Origin: Monosiga brevicollis MX1
Lineage: Eukaryota > Opisthokonta > Choanoflagellata > Craspedida > Salpingoecidae
Assembly: GCF_000002865.3 (NCBI RefSeq)
Contig: NW_001865039.1
Coordinates: 554,527-618,526, forward strand
DNA: 64,000 nt
Reading direction: 5' to 3'
The position numbers and the translations under genes are program-made. The notes beneath the pieces are model-generated. The model did not search any database. It had not been told where the DNA came from and saw only the letters and a list, made by a program, of their open reading frames with translations. How positions within the stretch are numbered: the stretch's first letter is position 1; each line of letters starts with the position of its first letter. Positions 46,115 to 58,600 of the stretch are shown piece by piece.

Positions 46115-47313
46115 CTTGTGTGGGTGCGGTCTGAAACCAAAAGACTCGTTGGCTGCCGTCGCACCGAGCCACAAACCCCGTTCTCAACGCAGCAGCCTGC
46201 ACACGTGTTTCCAAAAGAGGGAGAGAGAGAGCAAAAGCGAGAGAGAGCAAAAGAGAGAGAGAGAGAGAAAAGGAGGTAAAATTATCTGACAAATGACATT
46301 CTCATAGTCTGACAAATGACATTCTACGATCGTCTCGAATTCGCCAGCGGCTCACTCGACTGGTTTGTTTGTCTTCGCTCGTGGTCATTATGAGAATGTG
46401 CGGGCCGCAGTACAACGAAGGTTTGAATCGTCAAAGGGCCGACTACCCGAGCAAAAGACACTCCCCTTCCTGCCTCCTGACGTGATAACATGAGCTGGTT
46501 GTGGAACTGGGTTGGTCGGGGTCAGTCTCATTTCGATTGGTAGCAGCGCCATGTATTTGCTGACGATGAAGAGCATCGACATGTTGTTATTTTGGCCGCC
46601 TGCGCGTCGGTCTGCGGACGTCCATGGTGTCGGCCATGTGATCGGATCTTCGGGCGAGTCATGGTAGGCATGGTCAGCAGCGACTGCAACGTTCACATTT
46701 TCAAACACCGTCAGGTTAGGTGTCGAGCTCTCGTTAACAACGCTTTTGCTCAAGATCTCTCGAGCATCAGATAAAGCAGCAAAGATCATGCATCACCAAT
46801 GTCAACCCTCATAGCATCACTTAGTCCCTCCCTCTGCCCGCTCTTTGCAGTGTCCATTGCCTGTCCCTTGATCCATTGATCAATGCCATTGATCAATGGA
46901 TTGCTCAACCAATGGTGCAAGCCACTGCTCCCCCCAAAAACAAACAAAACAAAAAATCAATAAAATTAGGTAAAACTCGCGAATAATGCAGTTTATGTCG
47001 GAGATCATTTGTTAATGCTTATATATCAAAGCACGTCGACTAAAGTTGTTGTCGCTAACTTGGGAGTTATTGTCGAGACGATTGCCAGTCACAACAGTAC
47101 GTCGTTTTTTTCATCATTTTCCATCGGCACGTGATAGGTAGAAAAGGGCAGCGGCATGGTCCCGCACTGGCGGTGTGGATGGGATTTGGGAAGAAACGAG
47201 GGCGTGTGCTGCGGCGACAACTCTCACAAGTCATCGGGTCTTCTTGAACGCGTCCTGCCACTGTTTCCTTTCCCTTTCAACCATAGGCTCGCTTGAAGAT
47301 TGCATCTGTCACC
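46115..47313. promoter_or_regulatory. divergent spacer WDR12 / acid phosphatase with tandem TCTGACA repeats
   Basis: 1.2 kb. A GA run lies at 46218-46275, followed by a direct repeat of CTGACAAATGACATTCT starting at 46286 and 46309, about 170-210 bp before the WDR12 ATG. ATTGATCAATG-type inverted repeats lie near 46870-46900. A 133-codon minus-strand frame (46388-46789) has an ATG but no recognisable features. Confidence 0.45.
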
Positions 47314-49390
47314 ATGCAGCGCGTTTCGAGCCTCTTTGCGATCGCCGCGGCCCTGGTCAGCGTGTCGGCAGCGGCGCAGGACAGCGATGTCGTGTACTTC
47401 AACTCGGATTCCGTGTCTGCCGTTCTCTTGGGTGACTGGGGAGGGTGAGTTCCGCCGCTGATGGTGCCGCGCCGGCCCGATGCCATGTCAGCTTGGTCCT
47501 CCCGCCTCACTGCACGTGAACAAACGATCTGGTGTCTGGGTCAATGCTTCTCAGTCAAGATGCCGCTCCCTATGCCGAAGTTGGACAGCTCGCCACCGTT
47601 CCCGGCCTCACCGCTGTTGTGACCCAAGTGAATGCGCAACTTGCCCTTCTGCTTGGCGGTGAGCCCGCTTCGCTTGGCTTGGCTTGGCTTGGCTCAGGAT
47701 CCGAACGTGAATGGGCTTCCACCAGCCTTTGTCGCCCACTCCATCTGCTCAACTGGCTCCTCTACACTTGCTTGGCCGTGTTTATTTTGCATCGCTAGAC
47801 AATTTTTATTCGTCGGGCATTCACAGTGATGAACATGATGCTCGTTTCGTGGAGACCTTTGAGCAAGTGTACAACAGCAGCGTGCTTGAGGCTATTCCCT
47901 ACTACGTGGTACGGTCACTCGGTTGGGTGTTCGAGGGGGCCCCAGCTGTCGTTCATGATTCGTCTCTCTGCTCTCTTCGCCCGTAGATTGCTGGTAATCA
48001 TGATCACAAGGGCAATGTGTCGGCTCAAATCGCCTACTCCCAAGTCAGTGCCTTCAGTGGCTTTACCGACTGCCCTGGCGATCAAGTAGTCACTATGCGC
48101 GCCTCCATGTGATGCTCATGTGATGCTCATGCACGCACACTGCTTGCCGCCCGTGTCAGTTGAGCTCTCGCTGGCATTTTGACGATTATTACTACAAGAA
48201 AAGCTTTGTTTTCTCCCCATCCTCCGAGCGCAACATGACCATTGACATCATCTTCATCGACACGGTGCTGCTGGCAGGCAACTCGGATGACCTTGAAGAC
48301 AAGGTCAGCATGACTACGGCCCCCTTGCACACACTCATGCACACTCATGCGCACTCATGCACTGATTAATTGCACTTTTGTCGGACTTTTGTCTGTCTGT
48401 TACAGTTTGGTACCTTGCCTGGCCCGATCGATGCCGACTGGGCTGAAACTCAATGGTCATGGATTCAGGCCTCGCTGCGTGACAGCACGGCTGACTACCT
48501 GTTTACGGCTGGTCACTATCCCGTGAGTTGGATTTTACTGCCCTCTGCCTTGCCGTTTGTCTCGCCGCCGGGCGTCAGACCATGCCATGGCATGGTTATT
48601 CTCCCGACGGTCCGAGCGAATCGCGGCTCAAAGTTGATCTCATCCGCCTTGTCGTCATCCGGGCCTCAGGTATGGAGTGGCTGCAGCCATGGTCCGACCG
48701 ACATCTTGGTGGACCGCCTCAAGCCCATGCTGGAGCAGTACGGCGTACGTTGCTTGGCTCAATCGGCGTTCATCAGAGCCTTTTCATTCTCTTCTCCAAG
48801 CTTCCGCATGCTCATCTTGTGCCATGCGCGCTCACACAGGCCACCGGCCACTTGTCCGGACACGACCATTGTCTGGAATATATCGATGAGGGTCTGGGCC
48901 CCGTTTATCCTCTCTCTGGCGCTGGAGACAACTGCTGGTGCGTGCGTACACAACATCACGTTCATGTACTCGTGAGCCATGCCCAACTTGCTTTTGGTGC
49001 TCTGGAGAAAGCGGGGGGGTATTGTGTGCCTTGAGGGAGTTGCTCACGTGCTGCTGGTTTTTTTGGTGGTTGCGCATACTGGATGCCAGCTATGACAACA
49101 CCAATGCCGACAAGGTACCTGAAGGTGCTATGAAGTTTGCCATCTGGAATGATGGCACGGGCAGTCCCATCGAGGGCGGTTTTGCCATCATGACCGCGAA
49201 TGCTACGGAAGTTGTCTTTGAGTACTTTGCCGCCAACGCCACTCGCCTGTGAGTATTACAACCCCAATCAACTGCTCTCTCGAGTCAACGACGAGCGTCG
49301 TTCAAGTGCCATCTCGTCCGGCCTCATTGCATTCTGGCTCATCCGGGGTGTAGGTTTACGTCAAACCCTGTCAAGCCTCGCACTCATTAA
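47314..49390 (+). CDS. ACP5: tartrate-resistant (purple) acid phosphatase, secreted
   Basis: Ten exons: 47314-47444, 47555-47658, 47799-47908, 47987-48043, 48160-48303, 48406-48522, 48670-48744, 48840-48937, 49090-49248 and 49354-49390; 343 residues, all phases matching. It starts with a signal peptide (about 21 residues, LFAIAAALVSVSAAAQ). All metal-ligand motifs of the Fe/M purple acid phosphatases are present: GDWGG, GDNFYSSG (with the colour-giving Tyr), AGNHDH, AGHYP and GHDH. Other matches to animal ACP5 are GNVSAQIAYS, AGNSDD and PLSGAGDN. At the end of exon 9 an in-frame TGA overlaps the donor (CTGTGAGT); splicing to 49354 restores FTSNPVKP, like the animal C-terminus, so both ends are possible. 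It hydrolyses phosphoesters in acid compartments or outside the cell. Confidence 0.95.
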
Positions 49391-49587
49391 TGGGCATTGT
49401 CGACGCCTGGCTTTTTTCCATGGACCAGGCGCAATGCTAAAGCGGATTGTGGCTTGTTACTTTTGTTCCCTCTCTCCCTGCCTCTTTGGGGAGATCGTTG
49501 CTGTTTGTGTCATCATCTGTTGGACGCGCTTTGTATTCGGGTTTGCCAACGATGCGAAAACTTTCAGTTGAGTGAGACAGACACAAC

Positions 49588-49604
49588 TGTCAGATTTGTC
49601 AGCA
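49588..49604. promoter_or_regulatory. TGTCAGA words upstream of calmodulin methyltransferase
   Basis: TGTCAGAT at 49588-49595 and TTGTCAGC at 49597-49604, about 30-45 bp before the ATG at 49632. The same word lies upstream of the ribosome-assembly genes. Regulatory role inferred. Confidence 0.35.
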
Positions 49605-49631
49605 TTTTATGTACGATGTGAGAAGGCAGCC

Positions 49632-51101
49632 ATGGCTGAGCTCGGGGCGAAGGATGGACAGGCAGGGTCAGGACCGGGGGAGGCGGAGGAGGAGACAGTG
49701 GGGCAGGCCGGCACCCAGGTGCGTTCATCGCAGCAGCGATGGGCTTTACTCAAGGCTGCTATCTTGCGAGCTCAACGGCAAGCGAAGGGCGGGTCAACCA
49801 CAGAAGCGACCGCAGCCAGCGCGCCTGGTGTCGAGGGAAGCGTTCGCAGCATAGCCTCCTACGGACTCGTACACCAGCTCGACAGCGCTCCAGCCACGGA
49901 CAAAGCCGCTGGTCAGATGAATAGAGGATTGCGTTGGGAGCATGTGACTTGTTCAAAGACCCAATGTATTTTGACGCTCTTTTGACCTTTTTGACGTTCG
50001 ATTCTCTTCTTGTGCCATGAATTTTTTTTAGGTCATGCAGATGACGGTGATTTTGTCTTGCTCAAGAGCCAGCATTTCCCTTGGGAGCAGCGCGTGTTTC
50101 TTCTTCGGCCCGTGGTCTCTCTGGAGGTAGCCATGCGCACTGTCCTCACACAAGTTCCGGTGTGCCGGCACGCTCAGGCATCTATTCTCTCAATGTCACG
50201 ATGCAACTATAGGCCATGATGGGCTTCAACAACACTGGCAATGTGTGCATCTGGCCAGCTGAGGAGCTCTTGTGCCACGTCGTGCTGGCACATCCAGAAT
50301 TGGTGGCCGGCAAGTCCGTACTGGAGCTTGGAGGCGGCATGGCACCCATTGCCGGACTTGCCTGCTTACATGCCGGAGTCAGTTTGGGCCCCACAGCTCC
50401 CACCCCAACTTGATTGCGCGTTCAGCTCAAATGCTACTGTCCATAGGCAGCGAGTGTGCTGGTCACAGACGGGAATCCACGCTCAGTCCAAGCCATGCGT
50501 CGCACAATGAGCCAGCTACCTTCTTCGGAGCAGAAGCGGCTGCAAGCCCAAGTCCTAGACTGGACAGATGCCGCTGCTGTGGATCAGTTGCAGGCAACGT
50601 GCGAGTCCAGTCTTTTGTTATTGCGCGCACTTTGTGCACGGTTGACATGGGCTAATGTTGACGACGCTTTTGTTGCCACCCACGATTTCAGTGCAGATGT
50701 GGTACTGGCTGCAGATTGCCTCTTCTTTACACAGGTGCACGATTCGTTGGCCCGCCTCATGGCCTCAGTGCTTCGACCCCAGGCAAGTTCATTATTGAGC
50801 CGAACCAATTCTTACAATTCCTGCGAGCTTTCTTGTGTGAAACAAGCGTCCTTCTCACTCGGGTCGGGGCTTTTCCGTGGCATTTGTGTTCCAGGGGTTC
50901 GTGCTGTCCTCGGCACCCGATCGCAATGGTACTCGAGTACAGTTTCTGGCCGTAGCTCGAGGTGCTGGTCTGGCTGTGGTAGAGGATTGCCCGAACCTTT
51001 TGGACGCCGCCGCGCAAGAGCAACTGCTGCAGACCAAGAAGCAACCCCTCTTCAATGCATCCCTCCACCTGGCACATTTGGATCGCTTGGCCTTTGCGTA
51101 G
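49632..51101 (+). CDS. CAMKMT: calmodulin-lysine N-methyltransferase
   Basis: Exons 49632-49911, 50032-50126, 50213-50377, 50447-50598, 50692-50782 and 50895-51101 join in phase to 329 residues. The diagnostic FNNTGNVCIWPAEELL matches human CAMKMT FDNTGNVCIWPSEEVL. The SAM site reads VLELGGGMAPIAGL, then VLVTDGN and ADVVLAADCLFFTQ. The family trimethylates one lysine of calmodulin. Intron 5 starts GC instead of GT (CCCAG then GCAAGT). Intron 4 (50599-50691) has no stop and keeps frame, so it reads as a 31-residue insertion if unspliced; removing it gives DQLQATADVVLAADC, which aligns without gap to the human protein. The N-terminal ~90 residues are poorly conserved apart from QRWALLKAAI. Confidence 0.93.
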
Positions 51102-51391
51102 CTGCTGCCGTGACGGATGGGTTGCCATTCCCTTTGGCATTGTACTTAACAAGGTGGCAGGGCCTTGATCCAGGCATACACAGAATCAAACAAATTAATC
51201 ATCTGATACGAGTTATGGGTATACATCCGGATGTATGTGGTAAAAACAGGCTTCACGGGATCAGTCTCCATCATGCGGTTACTCTTCTTTCAAGCTGATC
51301 AAGTTGTCTCGACTCGCGTCGCGCACCACATGCGCATTCGTGCGCAACATCAGGATCGAGGCAGTCAGTCCATCGTATCGGGTGAGCAGAC

Positions 51392-54183
51392 TCACGCTTG
51401 ATTCTGGATCGTAATGGCCACTGTTGTGCCGGCCATGGCAGATGGCCCTTCTACTGCCTGAAATTTAAGCCAGTCCCCAATCGTCGTCCAGCTCACGGCC
51501 CCGTCTGGCGTCACGGTAACTCTGATACAGACACGGGCGAACGGTGAGGACTGGCGATCAAAAATCTCGCAACAGAGTTAGACTCAACTTACGCTCTGCC
51601 CTTGTCAAAATGGAGGCTGGACGCGAAAATATCGGTGGTCGCCTGCCACAAAGGGAGTATAGAACCCATACCCATCTTTTATCAGTGTGGGAGATTGGCG
51701 TAACACCGAGCCATCTGTGGGTCCACTGGTGCCCTTTTACACACACATCCATCTTGCTCTTCCACAAAGGTCTAGCTCTTCTTTGACGGCAAAGCAGGAT
51801 GCGTACCTGAATCGAAGAGGGTTCAAGCTGGTACGCCAGTTCAAAACGCGTTTCTTTCACATCAAAGGAGGCGTTCAGAGGGAGACCCGCAATGGCTGCG
51901 GCGTAGGGACGGCTCAAGTTCCGCACAACCTCCATGTTCATGCTTCCATTTGAATTCCAAAAGCCAAAGTTGGAGCCAGTGCGCGGTACATATGCCTAAG
52001 TTTGGTGAAAAGGGTGGGAGGGACGAGTGAGCAGTTGAAGCAGAAAATGGAAAAAAACAAAACAAAAAACAAAAAACAACAACAACAACAAAACTAGCTA
52101 GGTAGGCAGACAAGCACACACCTTGTACTCCCAGCGCAACCAGGATTGGAAGTAGTCGAGTGTTTCGTCAATCATGGGCATGCTATCCGTCTTTATGGCG
52201 AGGAATTGGTGGAGCCACACGCAGCGCAGATAGGATGAGGAGTGCGCACAGTCAAGCTGGACGATCATTGCCACTTGGCGTCCGGGAAACACGTGCACAT
52301 CTCAGCTCGACTGACAAACCTCTGTGCAAAACCAACCGCAGGCCAAGCGAGTGGCCTCGCGGTGGTGGGCTTCGATGCTACTGTCTGCATCAAGATTGGG
52401 AGGTTGATACCAGTGATAGGCGTAGACACTCTTGTTGCGCCATTCGGGGCCACCGGGGACTTGCTCAAAGCCCACCAGCACGTCATCCCAGGTGACCTGG
52501 GCGGTGAAGGTCACCACACGGTTATGGAAGCCATATGAGGGAGGTGAGGGCGGCGCTCGCAATTTCTGATAGCCATTCAAGGCCGTGAAAGCTGCATGGC
52601 AGCATCAGTGCCAAGGGGTCGAGGGCGTACCCCTTCAAAAAAGACTGGACGCTGAGGATCGTGTGTGCGAATGGCGGCTGCTAGAGGTTCGTACGCCTTG
52701 GCCAGATTCTTCTGGTCTGCGACTCCGGGAATGAGCAAGAGCGGATCCTTGATAACGTCGCCTAGGGGTCAAAAGGCAAATCCTTTTTAGCTGCATGCCA
52801 TGCCTGTGAGCCTGAGCTGGTCAGCGCAAGGTAATCCTACCTGCCCAGGGCTCATTGATGAGCTCATAGCCAATGATGTTGGAAAAATTGGCAAATGTGT
52901 GCGCTAACATGCCCCAGTAGGCTGCCCAACTGTGGTCATGGCAATATTAGACATTTGAACCATGAGTAGACGGGGATGGAGGTCGTCCAGCAGCATGTCT
53001 CAAACGCCAAGCATGTCATGTGTCGTGCACCTGTCAAGAAGGCCATCTTGGTTATCGTAGAGAGCCTGCACTGCAGTACATTGAGCCGTCGTGAAGTAGT
53101 AGTTGGGCCAGCCGATTTGACTGCAGTTTTGAGGCGACGGGACGCCATGCTTCTGTACGGAGGATCATATCATGATGGCCGACGTCATTCACAACATTGC
53201 GATCGTGAATGTTGAAGGCCACGATTTTGCGACGTACATCGACGGGAAAGCCAGGCGCTAGGGGTTCGGGGAAGTTGGAGTTGTTGGCTGGTTGAGCTGC
53301 CCAAAGGGGAACGCCTTCGCCACAGAACTTTTCGGAGAAATCGTCCTGATGCATTTCTATCAAGACGCTGATCGAATGGTTCTCGCACATGGCCACAATG
53401 TCCTGCATGCAACGCAAGGGGAGGGTGTGTGAGAGGAGGGCTTGTGTGAGGCTTATGGGGTGTGACAACCATCAGTGCAAGATGCATAGGTTTCCAAATG
53501 CACGGAGTGGGCCAGACGCACCTGCATGAGAGCCAGATACGTCATGTTGTATTGGCCACGCACGGGCTCAACGCCTGGCCACATGACACCAAGCCGGATC
53601 GCCGTCATCTGGAAAGTGGTAGGGTGACCATGAATGTCAACTTTGACTGCTTTTTGCAACGTAATGACCATATCACACTGCTTCCCCGGGCAGGTTTTGT
53701 GGATGGCCTGTACTCACACCATACTGCTGCAGGATCTGGGCGTCCTCCTGGGAGAAACTGTATTGAAAATCAAAACTGTCCGTGCGCGGGACATAAGGCA
53801 CAGCTTTGTATACAACATTCATGCCTAAGCGTCAACAGCGAAAGCCCAAGGGATGGGTGACTGGCTTCTGGCTTTGCTCTGACCGAGTGGCGGGCGGGAG
53901 GTGGGTCAGGTCTCAAGACAGCGACAACCAAACAACTCACCGTGAAAAACACGAACGCGATTTTGATTGTCGCGAAGCATGAGCGTCGGATCATGCACGG
54001 TCAGCTCCAGTCCTGGCGTCATGAGGCAAAAACGATGCGATTGTCGTGAGATCCGGCCCACCCACTCCAAACGCGCATGCTTGCCATCCTGTACTCAGCC
54101 CACGTACGCTCAGGAGCCGAGGCCCGGGCCCCACACAGAGCCAGCGCTAAAAGGGACAACAGCAGCTGCCATGGCGGCTTCAT
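51392..54183 (-). CDS. secreted endoglycoceramidase-like glycoside hydrolase (GH5)
   Basis: Thirteen exons: 54183-54108, 54012-53941, 53824-53718, 53608-53522, 53402-53238, 53152-53031, 52929-52841, 52761-52631, 52496-52320, 52190-52122, 51995-51807, 51642-51593 and 51521-51392; 487 residues, all phases matching. An N-terminal signal peptide (LLLSLLALALCGARA) is followed by GH5 landmarks in order: MTAIRLGVMWPGVEPVRGQY, LIEMHQDDFSEKFCGEGVPL then W, IIGYELINEPW (acid/base Glu), SVYAYHWYQPP, and WFCTE (nucleophile Glu, last codon of exon 9), then FQSWLRWEYK and the C-terminal beta domain LSRPYAAAIAG. The HQD-(F/Y)S-x-CGEGxPxW segment is typical of endoglycoceramidases, which release whole glycans from glycosphingolipids. 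The acceptor of exon 10 is weak. Related glycosylceramidases are the alternative. Confidence 0.88.
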
Positions 54184-55627
54184 ACATGTTGTTCCACTCA
54201 TGTCTGATTGGGAGACACTTGCGACCTTGGCTAGTCCTCGTGCGCGCTCAGCTGGCACGATCTCAATTTCCTCCAGCACCTGCTGCACTCCTCAACTGCG
54301 GACTTCGTCTGAATAACATGAAACGAAAGTAGTGAGCATGCTCATATGGGGCACTGCGAGCAACAGGTGTTGTGTACACCAATTTGGATCACGTTGAAAT
54401 TCGGATGCTGCGAAATGTAGTACACGGTGTCAACCCGTGACCAATATATTTCACATCATCTATTTTTGGCGCAGGCGGGACTGAATTTCGATTGTTTCAG
54501 CATTGTTAGCTTGCCATATGGAGTGAGCGTTTTGGTCAAAGAGCTTGCTTGCTCTCGAACGGAAAGCGAAAACGGTCCACATGGTCGCGCAAGGGAATTG
54601 GTGAATGGGTTGTCCACTCCTTTGTTCTCGCGAAGATATGTTTGCGATTGTAAAGGAACAATAGTGCATGTGAATTGACAATGTCTGCTGCGCAGCGATG
54701 AATGCATGTCTTTGTTCTGTCCTTGCTCTGTTGAATGCATCTCTCTTTCCGTTACATTCACATTTGTAGCAGCAGCAGCAACAAAACTTGGCCAACGGAA
54801 TCACACCACACGCGCGCGAGCAAAGACATGAGATACACGCACCAATCTTCCACAGACACACATATGAAGACAAAAAGAGGAAGCACATGTCGACAAAAGA
54901 AAAGCCAGTGGCACCACTCACCACCACTACCACACGTACACACACACTGCGCTCGCGCACCCACCATCAGGGCAGCAGCGACACTGGATTATAGCCAGAT
55001 TTCCACAACGGTGCCAGAGGTGGGTTTCACTCGCCACTCGCCGTGTTACTCTCGCTCCCTCGTCCCCTTCAACGTTGGAGGTAACACAAGAAGAGACATG
55101 GGAAAGGATCGCAGACCAACAACACATCAACGCTTGCCCCGGTCGCTCGTTTGCCCCCGCCCTTTCACATCGTCTCGATCGGTGGATGGTGCGCCCAGTC
55201 ACCAACTTGATCTTGTCTGCCCCTCCACCATCTCCCTGCCGTTCGACATCCCTGCTATCGTCGCGCGTCCCTCCCTTCCTTCGCCCCACGCCCGCCTCTC
55301 CATCGTTTGTTCTTCCGCCACTTTTGCTCTCTGCTGAGCTTTATCAGACTCTTCTGCCTGGAGCCACCCAAACATTCGTTGCATATCCTTTTCGTCGCAT
55401 TCTTCTGAAAACCCCCTCTCCCAACTGACCCCTGCTTATCGATATCTTCCTTCTTTGCAGCCCGTGTGAACGCCGTCGTCGAGTCTGCAACCGGCTGCCG
55501 TTGAGCCGGCAAGGACATCGGCCTCTTTGTATCCGCTCGTTGGGCTTGGAGGCATCTCCACCCGGACCCGCGGGAAAGTTGTACCGTGTTCTTTTTCTGC
55601 CCTTTGGCAGAGCGCAGAACCGGAACC
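54184..55627. promoter_or_regulatory. divergent spacer, endoglycoceramidase-like / CCP-lectin gene
   Basis: 1.4 kb between two divergent ATGs of secreted proteins. It must contain both promoters and any 5' UTR introns. A CT-rich stretch fills roughly 55030-55440. No conserved motif or exon was recognised. Confidence 0.5.
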
Positions 55628-58600
55628 ATGGCTGTGACAGCGCGCTGGGCGGTTTTGGCGGCTCTTTTGCTGGCCACCGGCACGGCGGCTTGCGATACCA
55701 CCTCAAGTTGTTGTTTCGGCGACGCCTCCCTGGTCACTTTTGATGCTGGCATCGTGTCTCTCGAAGTGCAGCTGCGTGGTCAATGCAGTGGTGAACAGAA
55801 GTTCTACCTCTACTGCCAAATGGACGACGACAACACCACCTGCACACATCCTTACTATGCAATCACTTTTGGCAACCAGGATGTCACCATCACCACCAGC
55901 GATGATGTCCTCACATATTCATGTGCTGCCACTGGCTGCCCCGACTCTCCTGCAGTGTGGAGTGGCATGTACACTTCTTATGACGGTGCGTTAACATACC
56001 CTGGCAGAGCCGTCTGCACCTGTTGTCGCACACGCCTCAAATGTGTAGCAGAAAAGGCATGGCATTCTGACTCAACCTCTTGTTTTGCCACCGCTCACCA
56101 CACTCGTGATTCTGCTGCTCCATCGTACCATCCATTCCACAGATTTCGCGGCGTCGTTTGGCAATTCTTTGTATGAGGTCGTCGACATGCCTAATACCTT
56201 CAGCTCGGGTCGCGCCACATGCCAGCAGATGGGCGGTGACTTGGCGAGTATCACCAGCCAGATGGAAAACGAATTCATCTACCAGCTCAACCCTGTGGCT
56301 GGTTCAACCCGCTGGATTGGCGGACAGCTTGTCTCCGTTTCTCCCATCAACTGGACCTGGGTGGATGGCACGCCATTCTACAACTTGACAGCCGATGCCG
56401 CCTATGCAGGTTGCGATCCCAACACCAACTGCCTTTTCCAGGCAAATGAGCCCTCGGACAACGAGACTGAAGTCTGCTTGAGCATGGGCCAAAGCGGTGT
56501 CTTGATCAACCCCAGTGGTTGGAACAATGCCAACTGCAACAGCATCAAGTCTGCTGTCTGCGAAGTATCCGGTACGTTTGGCTTTTTGGACTTGCTCGGC
56601 AAAGTGCTTGACTTTGCCGAGCAAGCAGCATTGACTGCCCACGACGAGCGTTCTGCGCCTATGCACTCACGCTGTTCGGTTCTGTTTATCTTGTGTGTGT
56701 TTTTTTTCCTGCAGTTGGCTGCAGCACATTTGGCTTTGATGTCAACGCAAACACGGACTGCAGCGAGGGTGCAGCCGATAATACTTCTTGCAACATTGAA
56801 TGCCGCGAGGGCTACGTGCCCACGGGATCGACCACCGTTACTTGCGACGCAGAAAAGACCACAGATTTCGGTCTGTACAGTAACACGAACGTGAACTGCG
56901 AGCCTGTTGATTGTGGTACAACCATCGCGGGCTTTGACACCGTAACGGCCACCAACAACTGTGCCAGCATCGGTGATACGCGCTACGAGGGTGACTACTG
57001 CCAAGCTGAGTGCAGGCCCGGTTACATCATGACCCAGGGCACCGGCCTCTTCACCTGCTCAAGCACTGGTTCTTGGGAGGGCAACTTCACTTGTGAGCCC
57101 GTCGACTGTGGTAATACCATTGCTGGCCAAGATAACGTGACGGGCGTCTGTTCGGGCGACACGCGCTACCTGGGTGACAACTGCACGGCGACCTGCGCGG
57201 AAGGCTACCTCTCCGAATCTGGCTCCGACCAGTACACTTGCAACACCGATGGCGAGTGGGAAGGCAGCCTGATGTGCCGCATTGCCCAATGCACTCCATT
57301 TGTTGGGCTGGACCCCACCTCAACCGGCCTCTTGATGGCAACCTGTCCCATGAACAGCGTCTTTGGCGACGAGTGTACGACGACCTGTGGTAATGGCTTT
57401 GAATCTGCTAACAGCGACCCCAGCAATGGTGTCTTCACCTGCGGAGGCGATGAGCAATGGCAAGGCTCCCTCGAATGTGACCGTGTTGCCTGCAACAGCA
57501 CAATTGGTGGTATCTCTGCTAACGTGGTGCAGAACACTTGCATCGACCCAGTCTTTGAGGACACTTGCACCGTGCAATGCGCGGAAGGCTACCAGCCCGC
57601 CTCTGGTAGCCCTGTCTACACTTGTGGCGCCAACGGCGAGCTGCAGGGGTCCTTTACATGCGAACGCATTTCTTGCGGCAACGTTTCTGAAGCCTTTGGC
57701 GATGCGTACACTTCCAGCGCATGCGCCGACTCTCTCTTCATGGATTCTTGTGGCGTGCAATGCGCGGCGGGCTATGAACAAGTATCTGGGACTACCACGG
57801 CCGTTTGCGAAGCCGATGGCAACTGGAGCACAACGCTCGAGTGCGAGCCGGTCAATTGCGGGGCGTTGGACGCAGTGGTCGCCTATCCTGTAGAGGCCGA
57901 CTCGTGTTCTTCAACCGTCTTCCCCAACACTTGTGACGCCACGTGTGCACCGGGCTTTGATGCAGTCTCCTCAGCGACCTACACGTGCTCTGCTTCTGGC
58001 AGCTGGACCGGCTCGCTGATGTGCGATCCCAAGGATTGCGGGTCTAGCATTCCCTCAGCCGCTTTGCCTGCCTTTGCCACGAGCACCAACTGCAGCTCTG
58101 GCAATACCGAGTTTGGTGGTGACAGTTGCCTGGCCACGTGCGCCAGCGGCTACACAGCCGCAGTCAACACAAGCTACGAATACACCTGCGGAGTGGACGG
58201 CGTGTGGACAGGTGATCTTGTCTGTACTCCAGTGGACTGCGGTACCTCCCTTTCGAACGTCACCACGACGGCCAACAGCTCGGTCACTCGCCGGGCCAAC
58301 AATGCCTGCTCTGGCGATACGACATACACGGGTGATGCTTGCTACAACACGTGCCGTGATGGCTACGTTCTGTCTTCAACCGCCAACAACGGTATTTATG
58401 AGTGCCAGCCCAGCGGCCTTTGGGATGGCTATACCTCTTGTGAGCCCGTCGACTGTGGCACCACTTTGCCCAACGTGGGTTCAGTGACCTTCTCCAGCAG
58501 CAACTGCTCAGGCAAGACCACTTTTGGTGATCCGGCCGTTGGTGATATCGCTGGTACCTGCCAGGCTGAATGCGAGTTGGGCTACGTCAACACGATTGGT

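Noticed and set aside
46388-46789. 133-residue minus-strand frame with ATG in the WDR12/ACP5 spacer
   Set aside because: No recognisable domain or splice partners; plausible by chance in this base composition.
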